Made by a program: the position numbers and the translations under genes. This document shows positions 44,301 to 55,224 of a stretch of 64,000 bases of DNA, in pieces. The notes below the pieces were generated by a model. It worked only from the letters and a program-made list of their open reading frames with translations. It was not told the origin of the DNA and searched no databases. Source of the stretch: Craterostigma plantagineum. Lineage: Eukaryota; Streptophyta; Magnoliopsida; Lamiales; Linderniaceae. The stretch spans positions 7,502,001-7,566,000 of the forward strand of contig JAPQWV010000001.1 of the NCBI GenBank assembly GCA_027422505.1. Direction: 5' to 3'. How positions within the stretch are numbered: the stretch's first letter is position 1; each line of letters begins with the position of its first letter.

Positions 44301-45834
44301 CTGGATGGCGATCTGAAATTAGGCATACCCTTTGTCCCTCCAATACATGAACATTGAGCAAGTTCAAGAACCATCTCCAAGAATGTAAGCTTTCTCCCCA
44401 GCAACGATGGAAAACGCAAGTGGAAAACTTTCTGATTTGCATCGAGTGCACATGCAATCAACATTTTATGCTTGTACTTCGAATACAAGTGCGTACCGTC
44501 GACAAAGACCACTCTACGACAATGCTTGAAGCCGTCAATGCAAGGTTTGAATGCCCAAAATACATACCCGAATTTTTTTACTCCAGACGTATCTTGAAGA
44601 TGCAACCACTTCACCACCGTTCCGGGGTTGTAACGTCGCAACGCTTTCATGAATATAGGAAGCTGTTGGATTGACGTTTCCCAAGTACCATAAACAATCT
44701 CTTTTGCTCGCTTGAGTCCATGCCATGCTTGAATATACGAGATGTCGTACCCAAAAGTATCTTTTACGAGCTGCTGCACATTTTTAGGTAAATACTGAGG
44801 GTCATTCTTCATCGTTTGGATTAATATTCTGGCAATTTCAGTACGCGAAACATTGCGATGCGTGCTGGCCAACTCGTGCGTGAAGCATGTGTGGGGTCCT
44901 CCGTATCTCGTCACCTTCCAAAAAAAACTTTTTGGTTTGAAGACGGCACGCAGTGTCCAGTTACAGTCGTCGCTGTGATTGCATCTCATGCTCCATGCGG
45001 TTCTGTTACTTTCGGTCACGTGGTACTCACGTCTAACAACCCTCAAATGGTAATCGTTAACAACACATTTTAACTGTTCTTTGCTATTAAACGTCATACC
45101 TACGTAAAATGCGGGATCGTCCGTGTCGTAAAAATCACCACCAGTTTCGTCAACTTCTGGGGGAGCCATTTGATAAGAGGTATTAAACGGGACCGACTGG
45201 TATAATGCTCTATTCTCTTCTGGCTCACTTGGCGTTGGTTCATCGTCATTTTCATCATCGGCATCGGCGGGATCTGGCAATTCGTCTAGTGCCCCACCCT
45301 CGTCGTCAGCTTCGGAGTCACTGACGTCACTATCTCGGACGCCGTCATGAACGATCTCAGGTTGCGCCACCGTCGAACTAGTAGGAACCCATTGCCTACT
45401 CGAAGGTATATCTTCTTGAGGGGCAAACGAAATATTCGTCAATCCTTCTGTAACTGAAGTGATGTCAGGAAACGAATCCATCGGCGCGGGATTAGTGTAT
45501 TGAACGATCTCAGTTGTCTCGACAAAGACCTCAATGTAATCGAGCTCGTTGTCGGGATCCAAGAAGTATGCGAGGTCGGCATCACTAGACACTAGTAGGA
45601 GATTATGATACAGTCGTGAGTGTTGATAGTGTTCGTTCTTCACTCGAACGATTAAAAAAAAGCATTGTTGTCGACGGAAGTCATGTCGTACAGCATACTA
45701 AGAAATTGATCGAAATTGGTATCGCGACGAATTCGTCGATAACCAATGGGTTGAAGACTATACTGTATGGTGTTTGATTCGTGTATGATTTCACCGCCAT
45801 AATAAACAACTACTTGAATTTTTCTAGACACCAT
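44301..45834 (-). pseudogene. MULE transposase, upstream exon (decayed)
   Basis: Start MVSRKIQVVVYYGGEIIHES at 45834. One T is missing from a homopolymer near 45653-45661, shifting the frame. The MuDR N-terminal domain (FYVGMTFNSKEQLKCVVNDY, then CNWTLRAVFKP) follows, then the MULE DDE domain with the first Asp in FVDGTHLYSKYKHKMLIACA near 44490. After VFHLRF two more indels are needed to read SWRWFLNLLNVHVLEG and CLISDRHPG (second Asp) up to the donor CCATCCAG/GTATTTTC at 44301. The acidic spacer DEEDENDDEP-like region is in the N-terminal half. The remaining exon is at 23198-23355 on the plus strand. Product: a nuclear DDE transposase, now dead. Confidence 0.88.
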
Positions 45835-46075
45835 ATTGGATATGTATGAAATTTATGAAATAATAATCGACAAATCGAGGCGTTTAAATAGGGTGATTCG
45901 TCGCCGCGCGACGCATAGTGGCCCAATAACGTGAGTGGGCTTAGTGGGTTTTCAGTGGACGGTTAGTGGGTTTTAGTGGGTATGGGTCAACGTCGCGTCC
46001 ATTAGGCGCGACGTCGCGTCCATTAACAGCGACGCTGTCCCACACGGGCCACACGCGGGCCCGACCGGGCCCTTG

Positions 46076-46216
46076 CTGTGCCACGTCAGCCGTCGCGTCC
46101 AATAGGCGCGGCGTCGCGGCTATTAACAGCGTTTAACCCGATTTTAGTAATTTTTGTCAAATTAGCCCTATTTTGTCTATTTTGGGTTAAATTTACCCTA
46201 ATTTAATTAAAAAGCC
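46076..46216. repeat. MULE terminal inverted repeat (side 2)
   Basis: Matches 26277-26414; CGTCGCGTCCA(T/A)TA repeats lie just inside (about 45990-46110). Confidence 0.85.
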
Positions 46217-46225
46217 AATAATTCA

Positions 46226-46663
46226 CTTATTTACTAAACCTACTAATTGAAAAAATAATATAAACTACAATTGTATGAACATATTTAATTTTTTACGAAA
46301 TAAATTAAAATAAACCAATACAAAGAAAAACAAAACTCACATATAATGTTGGGGTAGTTATGCTTAAGTTTTATTATGTATATATATAAATTATAAAACT
46401 AAAGGTATAAGAATTAACTAAGAAAAGATAGTGGATAATTTTTTAAATTTTATTATTAATTTTGTCGTGAAATTGACAGGCCAAGGGGCAGTTTATAGCC
46501 ATCCCTAACGCTTAATAAAATAGAATGGATGCATCAAAACTCCTATGATTTGACAATTGCATAGAAACCCCTCGTAGTTTTTCTAATCATGCGCTACTTA
46601 TCATTTATACTCCCTAATTGAGGGGTAAGATGCTCGGTTTTAGACAACACATGGAAGTTTCCA
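46226..46663. other. AT-rich intergenic DNA, no gene seen
   Basis: No recognisable gene or repeat. Confidence 0.55.
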
Positions 46664-46675
46664 GCAATTAAAAAA

Positions 46676-47015
46676 GAGAAAATTATAAAAATGGGTCACT
46701 AAGTATGCCACTTTTTGATTTTGGGTTACTATGTTTGCCAGTTACAAAACTAGGTCACTAAGTACGTATATATTAACAAAATTGGGTCACTGACCTCTTT
46801 TTCGTATTATATCATACTTAGTGATCCAAATTTGTAACTATATACATACTAAGTGACCTAGTTTTGTTACTATATACATACTTAGTGATCTAGTTTTGTA
46901 CCTAGTGATCCAATTTTGTTACTATATACATACTTAGTGACATAGTTTTGTAACTGGCAAATATAGTGACCCAAAATAAAAAATGGTATACTTAGTGACC
47001 CATTTTTATAATTTT
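46676..47015. mobile_element. Family C foldback MITE, about 340 bp
   Basis: Ends AAAATTATAAAAATGGGTCA in inverted orientation. The interior is made of GGTCACTAAGTA(T/C)GTATAT-type units and their inverted copies, so the element folds. It is flanked by the 12-bp direct repeat GCAATTAAAAAA at 46664-46675 and 47016-47027, although three extra bases sit between the left repeat and the left end. Confidence 0.75.
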
Positions 47016-47149
47016 GCAATTAAAAAAATATAGGGTATCATTTTGACTTTCTTTATAACGAGACGTTGTGGAACCAACCATCTTTTTCTCGTACAAGTTC
47101 ACTAACACTAACAAATCATAGCATATAGGCATTCTAGAAGGTCATTTTT

Positions 47150-47280
47150 TTTGATTTTGGATCACTATATTTGCCAGTTACAAAAATAGGTCACTAAGTA
47201 TGTATATAGTAACAAAATTGGGTCACTAGTTACAAAACTAGATCACTAAGTATGTATATAGTAACAAAACTATCATGACC
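47150..47280. repeat. Fragment of a family C element
   Basis: Carries GATTTTGGATCACTATATTT, GCCAGTTACAAAA and GGTCACTAAGTATGTATATA units of the element at 46676 without the second end. Confidence 0.7.
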
Positions 47281-47851
47281 CAAGCCCAACCGTTTAATAA
47301 TAATATTAATCTTTACCTAATAACTACTATTTTTGTAGTTATTCAAGTTCATCTGTTTATGGTAATAAGAAATACTATATATATTTTTATTTTTATAAAA
47401 TAAGTCAGATACTAATATTTTACAGTATGAAAAGTGTAGATTAATTTAAACATGGTAGTATTGGAACGAGTGGGTCCCACAGGAAGAATTTAATGGCATT
47501 AGCACAAGGAATTACTATGAATTCAACTATTAATGAAAAAAACTTACTAAATTTATTATTGTTGAATAAAATGTAAGAAAAAATTAATAAAATAACTTAT
47601 ACAAGTTCCAAACTTATTTTCACCCAGAGTGCCAATAGTAGCACCCATTAATATATTATTTAACAGTTTTATCAAGAGGTAAAGAAATGGTACAAGACAG
47701 CCCTACTTTATACTTAATTCAGACGTCCCTATCGTGTCACGGACAAACAACAATGCCTTATATACAAGAAGTACATAAGAATTACGTCAAAGTCTAATTG
47801 CTATATCTCTATATCATATTCAAATTCTGACTCTTAGATCGAAAACGACAC
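47281..47851. other. AT-rich intergenic DNA, no gene seen
   Basis: No exon matching the N-terminal half of the oxidoreductase downstream was recognised here, so that pseudogene lacks its 5' part within the window. Confidence 0.5.
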
Positions 47852-49508
47852 AGTTTTCTTGTACCCGAGGGAGTTGACTTGGTCGCTGCTGGTGCACTCA
47901 CCGGCGTGTATGGAACTAGGGGTGTGCGTTATTCGGTACCGAAAAACCGAAAAATCGGTACAAAACCAAACCGAATCGAAAATTTCGGTTCGGTATTCGG
48001 TTATTAAAAAAAAAATTTCGGTGTTCGGTATGGATTTTCGGTAATTCGGTACCGAAATTTTAAAATTAAAATATATTATATTTTATTAATAATAAAAATA
48101 TAACTATATTTTATTAAATTATATATTAAAAAACGAATATATTTAAATTAAATATATATATTTTAATATTACTTTTTTTTATAAAACAAAAATATAATAA
48201 AAAATATATATTAATTTAAATATAATTAAAATTCTTTTTTTTTCTTATTGAAAATTCGGTTAATAACCGAAAAAAAGTTCGGTATTCGGTTTTGGAAATG
48301 GGAGACCGAAATTTCGGTTCGGTTCGGTTTGTACCGAACGAACACCCCTATATGGAACATCTCACTTTGCACTTCTTCGAAGAGCGCAATTACGTGCTGG
48401 TCAGGTATTAAGTTCTTTTTTAAGGCTTATTATGAGTTGCTCATTTAGAAGAAACGACAAAGATCTAATTTTGAGTATTATATGATAAAAGAAAAAAAGA
48501 ACACTAAAAAAACAATTGACGACGATTAGGTATTGTTGGTTCTTGGAGCGGCTGGAGGAGTGGGTTCTGCTGCGGTACAAATTGGGAAGATCTGTGGTGC
48601 TATTGTTATTGCAGTCGTAAGGTCATTACATGGTTGATCCTATGTTTATTTTTGTACTAGATTTATGGATAGTAATAACCCTTGTAGCTTTTATTGTGAA
48701 GGATGTTCTTTTTATTTTGTGGGCTGTTGTTAATTAAGTTGACAGGAGATAGAAGGTGAAGTACATACAGTCGATGGGCGTGGACCATGTGGTCAACACG
48801 AGCAAAGAGAACATTCTAGAAGGTGTTAAGAAGTTTCTAGAATTGAAAAGCCTCAAAGGAGTTGACGTACTCTACGACCCGGTCGGGGGGAAAGTAAGTG
48901 AAGAGTGCTCGACTTTACTGAATGTGGGTTCCAGCATATGCATCATAGGGTTCGCCAGTGGTCAAGAACCTTTTATCTCTGCAAAAACCGCCCTTTTTCA
49001 CGTACGCTGATACGCTTATCTACAATCGTTTTTATATTTGATTTATTTCGACGATGTTGAAGTCTTTCTTTATAACATATGTTTATGTCTTTTGATATAT
49101 ATTTAGAACTGGACGATACATGGAATAGACTTTGGAACCTGTAACACTCATTGGCCTCATGCACTCGAAGATTCGATGAAGGAGTTACTGTTTGGGCTGC
49201 TGAAGGGCTTGATCGCTATCAATATTCCAAAGACGTACAAACTCTCGCAGTCAGGAATTGAAGAAGAATGTTTATTAAAGACTGTTATTGCTTGCCGTAA
49301 AGCTGAATATATTTTCTTGTGATCGAAGGATTTGTTGTTATGAAACTTTTACCAGGCGCATCTTGCTTTTGGCGCTCTCAAGGATAGGAACGTTATGGGG
49401 AAGGTCGCCATTGTGTTTGATGATGGAGTCGATGATGGTAAAAGCCCACGACGCATATGCATATCTAAAGATGACAAACAAGATATGACGATTCATCTTC
49501 CTGTGTAA
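47852..49508 (+). pseudogene. Quinone oxidoreductase-like (zinc-type ADH family) gene fragment
   Basis: Exon-like pieces with plant splice sites: 47852-47916 plus 48359-48404 (VPEGVDLVAAGALTGVYGTS..., interrupted by a MITE); from 48530 (VLLVLGAAGGVGSAAVQIGK, the Rossmann GxxGxxG motif); about 48746-48992 (YIQSMGVDHVVNTSKEN..., GVDVLYDPVGGK); from about 49108 (NWTIHGIDFGTCNTHWPHAL); and from about 49355 (AHLAFGALKDRNVMGKVAIV). This is the C-terminal two thirds of a plant quinone oxidoreductase-like protein 2 type enzyme (NADPH-dependent reductase). The N-terminal GroES-like domain is missing. A frameshift/stop follows the first codons of the third exon (AGATAGAAG), and one donor near 49252 lacks GT. 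I call it a pseudogene. Confidence 0.82.
47917..48350. mobile_element. hAT-like MITE inside an oxidoreductase exon, 434 bp
   Basis: Perfect 8-bp TSD TATGGAAC at 47909-47916 and 48351-48358. Ends: TAGGGGTGTGCGTTATTCGG and inverted TAGGGGTGTTCGTTCGGTAC. The interior is rich in TTCGGT/ACCGAA repeats. Removing it with one TSD copy restores the reading VYGTSHFAL. Confidence 0.92.
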
Positions 49509-49756
49509 TAAAGGGTGTTCGATTAGTTTCACTGTTGTTGCCAAGTTGATGATTGGAATTCAATCGAGTTTCCTTTTTGTTTTTTTTTTTTTTTTCGTTT
49601 TCTGGTCTTGAAAATCGATGAGGTTGGTCTCGTATTTATCTTGTTGGTTTTTTTTATCGTTGTAATTCAAATCATTGGGGGACAATCCTTAGTTTGGTAT
49701 CACATAGTTTGGTATCCGAGGCTAGTTTTGGTTGGTTCTATGTTGTTTTCTATTAA

Positions 49757-49903
49757 GGATCCGTTAGGTATGGAATCCAAAGCGGAAAAGAAAAGGAAAA
49801 TGAAATGATACGCATCGGATCGTTATACATTACGCTTCACGTGTCGTACCATCATACGTTTCCTTTTCCTTTCCGCACCGAATTCCGCATACCAAACTTC
49901 CCG
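49757..49903. mobile_element. Short Tourist-like MITE, 147 bp
   Basis: TSD TAA at 49754-49756 and 49904-49906. Ends: GGATCCGTTAGGTATGGAAT and inverted CGGGAAGTTTGGTATGCGGA. It is related to the 146-bp element at 18224-18369; both have a G/A-rich left half with AAAGAAAAG. Confidence 0.8.
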
Positions 49904-50238
49904 TAAGTAATTATTAAAGCAGTAAGAAAGAAGTATTGAAAGGTTTTGTGTTGGACTTGAAGTTGCGTATCATATACTTTATTCCCAACACTTTCTTTTT
50001 CATAATCATTTTTCGCCTGTGTATTTGACTATTTTTGCTTAAATTGTAGCTTAAGGAAAAGATAGGTAACTTCCAAGTGAATCTTCCCTAAACAAAATTG
50101 TTGGATTATAATATCTAGCAATTTAATTTTGATAAACACAATACTTAGTATTGTGGTACTATCGTATTTAATTAAATGTCTAGGTGAGCTCGGTTTGAAA
50201 ATAGATATCAAATATGAGCTCAAGGCGCAAAACAGGGT

Positions 50239-51513
50239 ATGTCAACACCCGGTAAAAGCTGGTCGAAGAAGAGAAGAACGGCGACACAGAGGGCTGCGCC
50301 GGCCACGGTGGTGGCGACGCCGCCCCCTACCACTGGGCAATCGGTTGACGAATCAAACCACAGCAGCAATTGCAGTCAATTTCGTGGAAGATCACCTGGG
50401 GGCTCGAAGGTTACTGTTCCATTGGTGGAAGTCAGTGCGATGCGAAAATCGCCGCCCAAACAGAGTGTCGAAGATGTAATAGAGAAGGAATGGCCTAAAC
50501 TTTCTGGATCATCTGGCCAATCAACTGTGCAAACTACAAGCAGTAGCCCGTGGCTCAAGTTCAATGCAAACCTCTTGAAAAATCAGGATACTCGACTTGA
50601 TTTCATTGCTCCAATGAAGGAATCAGGGCAGGAAATTGGCGCAATTGAACCTGATGAGATACAAGAGGAGATAGATCACTGGAAATCCGCTGTAATGTGT
50701 TATGTGCTTGGGGCTAATCCCCCTTATGGTGTAATGGCTGGTTTTTTGAAGAGGAAATGGGAGAAGAGTGGCCTGGTGAATGTATGGCAGGTGCGTCAAG
50801 GCTTATTCCTGGCACGGTTTGACAGTGTGGAAGCTAGGGACAAGGTCCTACAAACCGAAATAATTCACTTCGATAAGAAACCAGTCATATTGGCCCCTTG
50901 GACTGAGAGTACGCAGCTGAACAAAAATGGGGTAGATAGTGTCCCTATATGGGTGCAATTGCCGCAACTTGAGTTGAAGTATTGGGGAATCAAAACACTG
51001 AGTAGACTGGCTAGCCTGATTGGGAAACCAATCATGACTGATGATGTGACCCGAAGGAAGGAGAGGATACACTACGCCCGAGTCCTAGTGGAAGTAGACC
51101 TTAATAAACCTCTCAAGGATTCTATCCAATTTCTGAGTGAGAAAGGACAACTGTTAGAGCAGAAAGTCTCCTACGAATGGAAACCTGTACTTTGCACCAA
51201 ATGTAGGATGTTTGGCCATGAGGAAAATGTGTGTAGAAAGGATGGAAAAAAAGCTTGGCAGCCTGCAAACAAGACTGTCCAAGCAGTTCCAATGGTACAG
51301 GTACCTCAGGTTCCTGCCACAGTGGTTGGGACAGGAAGGAAGACACCAGTGAATAGCAGCAAAGAGCCCGTAACTGGGGGCACTAGAATGATAACAGAGC
51401 AGAGCGATAGGGAAGCGTGGGCAGATTTGGTCCAGCAAGAGGAGAGCAGTACACAGCCGCTATCATTTACTAGCCCTTCCAAGCAGAGGGTCCATGATCT
51501 AGGTCATGGATAG
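50239..51513 (+). CDS. LINE ORF1 protein (DUF4283 and CCHC zinc knuckle)
   Basis: 424 codons, uninterrupted. The N-terminal 90 residues are basic and Ser/Pro-rich. Residues about 140-290 match the DUF4283 region common in plant LINE proteins (VMCYVLGANPPYGVMAGFLK, then VWQVRQGLFLARFDS, later VPIWVQLPQLELKYW). A single zinc knuckle CTKCRMFGHEENVC follows near residue 320. The protein is expected to bind RNA in the retrotransposition particle. If the TSD is right, the ATG and the first nine codons lie in target DNA, so the present start is borrowed from the flank. It ends overlapping ORF2 by 8 bp. Confidence 0.85.
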   Translation: MSTPGKSWSKKRRTATQRAAPATVVATPPPTTGQSVDESNHSSNCSQFRGRSPGGSKVTVPLVEVSAMRKSPPKQSVEDVIEKEWPKLSGSSGQSTVQTTSSSPWLKFNANLLKNQDTRLDFIAPMKESGQEIGAIEPDEIQEEIDHWKSAVMCYVLGANPPYGVMAGFLKRKWEKSGLVNVWQVRQGLFLARFDSVEARDKVLQTEIIHFDKKPVILAPWTESTQLNKNGVDSVPIWVQLPQLELKYWGIKTLSRLASLIGKPIMTDDVTRRKERIHYARVLVEVDLNKPLKDSIQFLSEKGQLLEQKVSYEWKPVLCTKCRMFGHEENVCRKDGKKAWQPANKTVQAVPMVQVPQVPATVVGTGRKTPVNSSKEPVTGGTRMITEQSDREAWADLVQQEESSTQPLSFTSPSKQRVHDLGHG

Positions 51514-54500
51514 TTGCGCCTCTTGGAATATTAGGGGCCTTAATGGCCCTGCTAAACAGAGAGAGGTGACTCTCTTCTGTTGTAAATATAGAATAAATTT
51601 ACTATGTCTACTAGAAACAAAGCTCAAGGCTGGAACTGTGAGGAGCATACTTGAGAAAGTCTTTGAGGGTTGGGAAGCTTGTCACAACCTAAGTGCACAC
51701 CCTAATGGAAGAATTGTAGTGATCTGGAGAGGTGGAACAGAATTGGAACTTATATCGAAATCTGACCAACATATGCATTTTAAGGTGTGGAAGAGCAACT
51801 CTCTGATAACTCACCTAACGTGTGTATATGGCCACAATGAACCTGGGGCTAGAGGTAAGTTGTGGGAGATTTTGGAGCAGATAGGAGGGAATCTGACTGA
51901 CCCATGGATGGTATGGGGTGATTTCAATAATATCAGAGGGTTTTCTGACAGATTGGGAGGTGCACCTATATCAGCTGGCGAGTTTAGGGACTTCTACAAG
52001 TGCCTTCAAGCTTGTAGACTGGAGGAAATAAAGAGATATGGCTGCCAGTACACATGGTCTAATAAACAAAGCAGGGATAGCAGAATTTGGTGCAAAATTG
52101 ACTGGGCCTTTGCCAACCCAGAATGGATGACCAAATTCTCAGATCATACCACAGTTTTCCTTCCTGAGGGGGTCTCAGACCATACTCCCATTATACTCAG
52201 GAATGTAGTAACTGGACAGTCTCAAAGAAGAGCTTTTAAGTACTTCAACATGTGGAGCATGGACCCCTCCTTCCCTAACATAGTCAGAGATAACTGGAAT
52301 TCTCAGCATACCTCGGCTATGAGGAGGGTGTGTATGAATCTGTCCAAATTACAAAGACCTCTAAAAGCTTTGAACAGAAATCGTTTTGCTGACATTGTCA
52401 AGAAGACTGAACTGGTCAGAGACAAGCTAGGGGAAATCCAAACAGCACTCCATTCTGACCCTATGAATCCTGAGCTATTAAAGAAAGAAGAAGATCTCAA
52501 GAACTGAATTTGGCTTTCTATATGAGGCTAATGACAGATTCCTGAGGCAAAAGGCCAAGATTAGGTGGTTGGATAAAGGTGATCAGAATTCTGCGTACTT
52601 CCATGCCAGAATCAAGCAGAGAGTCTATGCAAATAAAATCCTAGCCATCACTACCTCAGATGGGAGGACAATTACTGATCAAGGGGGGATTCTTCAACAT
52701 TTTGCTGAATACTTCCAAGAAGTACTAGGAAAAAAGATCAGTTGTAGACAAGAGCTGGATCACAGAGTGGCTGCCGAGGGCTATACACTATCCCTAGCAG
52801 AGCAAATCAGTCTCACCAAACCATTTGAAAAAGCTGAAGTATGGGAAGTGATGAAAACCATTCATGAAGAAGTGGCACCTGGCCCGGATGGGTTTGGCAG
52901 TGGTTTCTTCAAGCAGGCATGGAGCTTAGTGGGTGATCAGGTTACTTCGGCCATCTTGGAGTTTTTTGATACAGGAAAGATGCTGCCCAGAATCAGTAGC
53001 ACTGTCTTGTGTCTAATACCTAAGGTGGTCAATCCCAACACTGCACTAGACTTTAGACCGATAGCTTGTTGCAACACAATATACAAATGTATTGCAAAGA
53101 TGCTCTGTGCCAGAATCAAGCCCCTATTGCCTAAGCTCATCAATGCTAACCAAAATGCCTTTGTGGAAGGGAGATCAATTGTGCATAATATTCTACTTTG
53201 CCAAGATATGATCCGACTATATAATAGGCAAAATGCCTCAGCAAGGGCCCTGCTTAAAGTAGACATCAGGAAAGCTTATGATACTGTGGATTGGGAGTTC
53301 CTGAGGCAGTGGCTATGCCTTCTCAAATTTCCTATGAAATTTGTTAACTGGATTATGGAGTGTATATCTTCTGTTACATACTCTGTTTCTGTTAATGGCA
53401 TACTGACTGGGGCTATAAAAGGAGGAAGAGGGCTGCGACAGGGTGATCCAGTCTCACCTTTACTCTTTGTGATTGTGATGGAATATCTATCAAGGAAACT
53501 ACTGCTGGCCTCAACTGACTCTAGGTTCAGATACCACCCACTTTGCAAACACATTAAGATGGTGAATCTTTGCTTTGCGGACAACTTGATGATTTTTTGC
53601 AAAGGCACGGCAGGAGCTGCCTCAGTGATCAAGGAATCACTTGATCACTTTCAACTAGTCTCCGGTTTGGAAGCTAACAGCCAGAAATCGAGCTTGTATC
53701 TTGCTGGTACCTCTAGCAGTACTTCTGAACAAATTAAGCAGATTACGGGATTTCCATTGGGAAAGTATCCTATGAAGTACTTGGGAGTTCCTATATCCCC
53801 AACCAAATGGAGTAAAAGCTCATGCCAATCACTTGTGGACAAGATCACAGTAAGGATTCAAAGCTGGGCAACCAGAAATTTATCCTATGCTGGTAGATTA
53901 TGTCTCATTAACTCAGTACTACTAGCTACTCACGGTTACTGGGGCGCTATATTCATGCTTCCTAAAGCTGTATCCAAGGAAGTGGATAGGATTTGTGCTG
54001 AATTCCTATGGGGTAAAAAGTCTCAAGGCAAATGCATCCCACTTATAAGCTGGGAAAAAGTTTGCGGCCCTAAGAGCAAAGGTGGGCTAAACCTGCGTGA
54101 TTGCGTGACATGGAACCTTGCACTTGCAGGGAAACAAATCTGGGATATCACAATGGAAGCAGATTCATTATGGATAAAATGGATTAACGTGATCTACCTA
54201 AAAGGTACCAGTTTTTGGAATTTTACACCCGCTGCGGATTCAAGTTGGCATTGGAGGAAATTACACCGTCTGAAGGAAAGATTTAGATTGGGATATGTGG
54301 GTAGAAAATGGACTCTTGCTAAGGATGGCATTTACTCTGCTCAGTCTGGATTTATATGGCTCAAGGGTGCGCACCCAGACTTTCCGTATTGCCGAGCTGT
54401 TTGGAATAGACTCAGCATTCCCAAGCAGTCTTTCATATTATGGTTGATTGTACAGAAGAAAGTTCTGACTTTAGACAGACTGCAAGGGTGGGGCATACAC

Positions 54501-54993
54501 GTCGCCAATAAAAACTGCAGGCTGTGTGGGGGTTCAGAGGAAACGTTGGAGCACTTATTTCTGAGTTGTTCCTACAGCCAGGAAATTATTATGATGATTA
54601 ATTCATGGTTGAAGATTGATGATCAACTCCAAACGTTCACGGAGCTCTGTAGATGAATGGAGTGTAAAGGGAAGAGGAGGAATGCTCAAAGTGGTCTAAT
54701 TGTGGCATGCTACACCTCAGCCATATACCACATCTGGTGTGAAAGAAATAGACGTATGCATGACTTGGCGTTTAAGGATGTGCACCAGCTAGCTCTTGTC
54801 ATCAAGAAAGAAATGAAGCTGCGAATACAATGCTTTAGTAGTATGAAGAATATGGATAAATCAGTGCTGTTCCAGCTAATATGTTTTACTCCTGTGGGGT
54901 AATGTTTTGATGTAGTTTGGGATTGAGCTGTAAGACTTAACTCTCGACAGTGGTAAATGAAATATTCATTCTACCAAAAAAAAAGCTGGTCGA
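50254..54993 (+). mobile_element. L1-type LINE, 5'-truncated, with poly(A) and TSD
   Basis: ORF1 (DUF4283/zinc knuckle) and ORF2 (endonuclease-RT) on the plus strand, followed by a short 3' UTR and nine As (54976-54984). The 13-bp sequence AAAAGCTGGTCGA occurs at 50254-50266 and 54981-54993, at the two expected ends, and is taken as the TSD. The cut site implied on the bottom strand is TTTT/ACC, as preferred by L1 endonucleases. If so, the element body starts at 50267, inside ORF1. Confidence 0.85.
51506..54902 (+). pseudogene. LINE ORF2 (endonuclease and reverse transcriptase), inactivated
   Basis: Starts within the end of ORF1 (ATGGATAG overlap). The apurinic-type endonuclease domain is well kept: SWNIRGLNG, LLETKL, WGDFNNIRG, CKIDWAFAN and GVSDHTPI. 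Two small indels near 52500 and 52523 break the frame between endonuclease and RT. From 52569 the RT runs on (LDKGDQNSAYFH, APGPDGFGSGFFK, RPIACCNTIYK, LKVDIRKAYDTVDW, GLRQGDPVSPLLF). The catalytic FADD box reads FADN: codon AAC at 53583-53585 replaces the second Asp. A zf-RVT domain follows (CRLCGGSEETLEHLFLSC). A TGA at 54654-54656, probably from TGG, separates the last 81 residues. The protein cannot support its own reverse transcription. Confidence 0.9.
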
Positions 54994-55215
54994 CCGATTA
55001 GGACTGGTTCGGTTGGTCGATTGGGTACTACTGGTCAGTTGGTCGGTCTCAGGACTGATATTGGTCCAAGACTTGACCGGTTAGGACTGATATTGGCCAG
55101 TCAGGACAGCTTCGACACCTGACTGGTCGGTAGGTCAGTCAGTGATTGCTCGGTTAGTGCCTGACTGATTCTGGACTGGACTGATCAACTTGGTCAACAC
55201 TGGTCAACTACTGGA
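54985..55215. repeat. CTGGTC/GACTGG-rich degenerate minisatellite
   Basis: About 230 bp dominated by variants of CTGGTC, GGTCGG, GACTGG and GACTGAT. It begins exactly at the LINE TSD, which itself contains GCTGGTCGA. Confidence 0.75.
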
Positions 55216-55224
55216 CTGGTGTAC

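Larger units (their letters stand above)
44232..46216 (-). mobile_element. MULE fragment 2: transposase 5' part and one TIR
   Basis: Second part of the split Mutator-like element. The TIR at 46076-46216 ends ...TTAATTAAAAAGCC and is followed by the 9-bp TSD AATAATTCA (46217-46225). The inner edge at 44232 is the retroelement TSD copy GTAGG. Together with 23179-26414 it gives a MULE of about 5.2 kb after removal of the retroelement. Confidence 0.9.
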
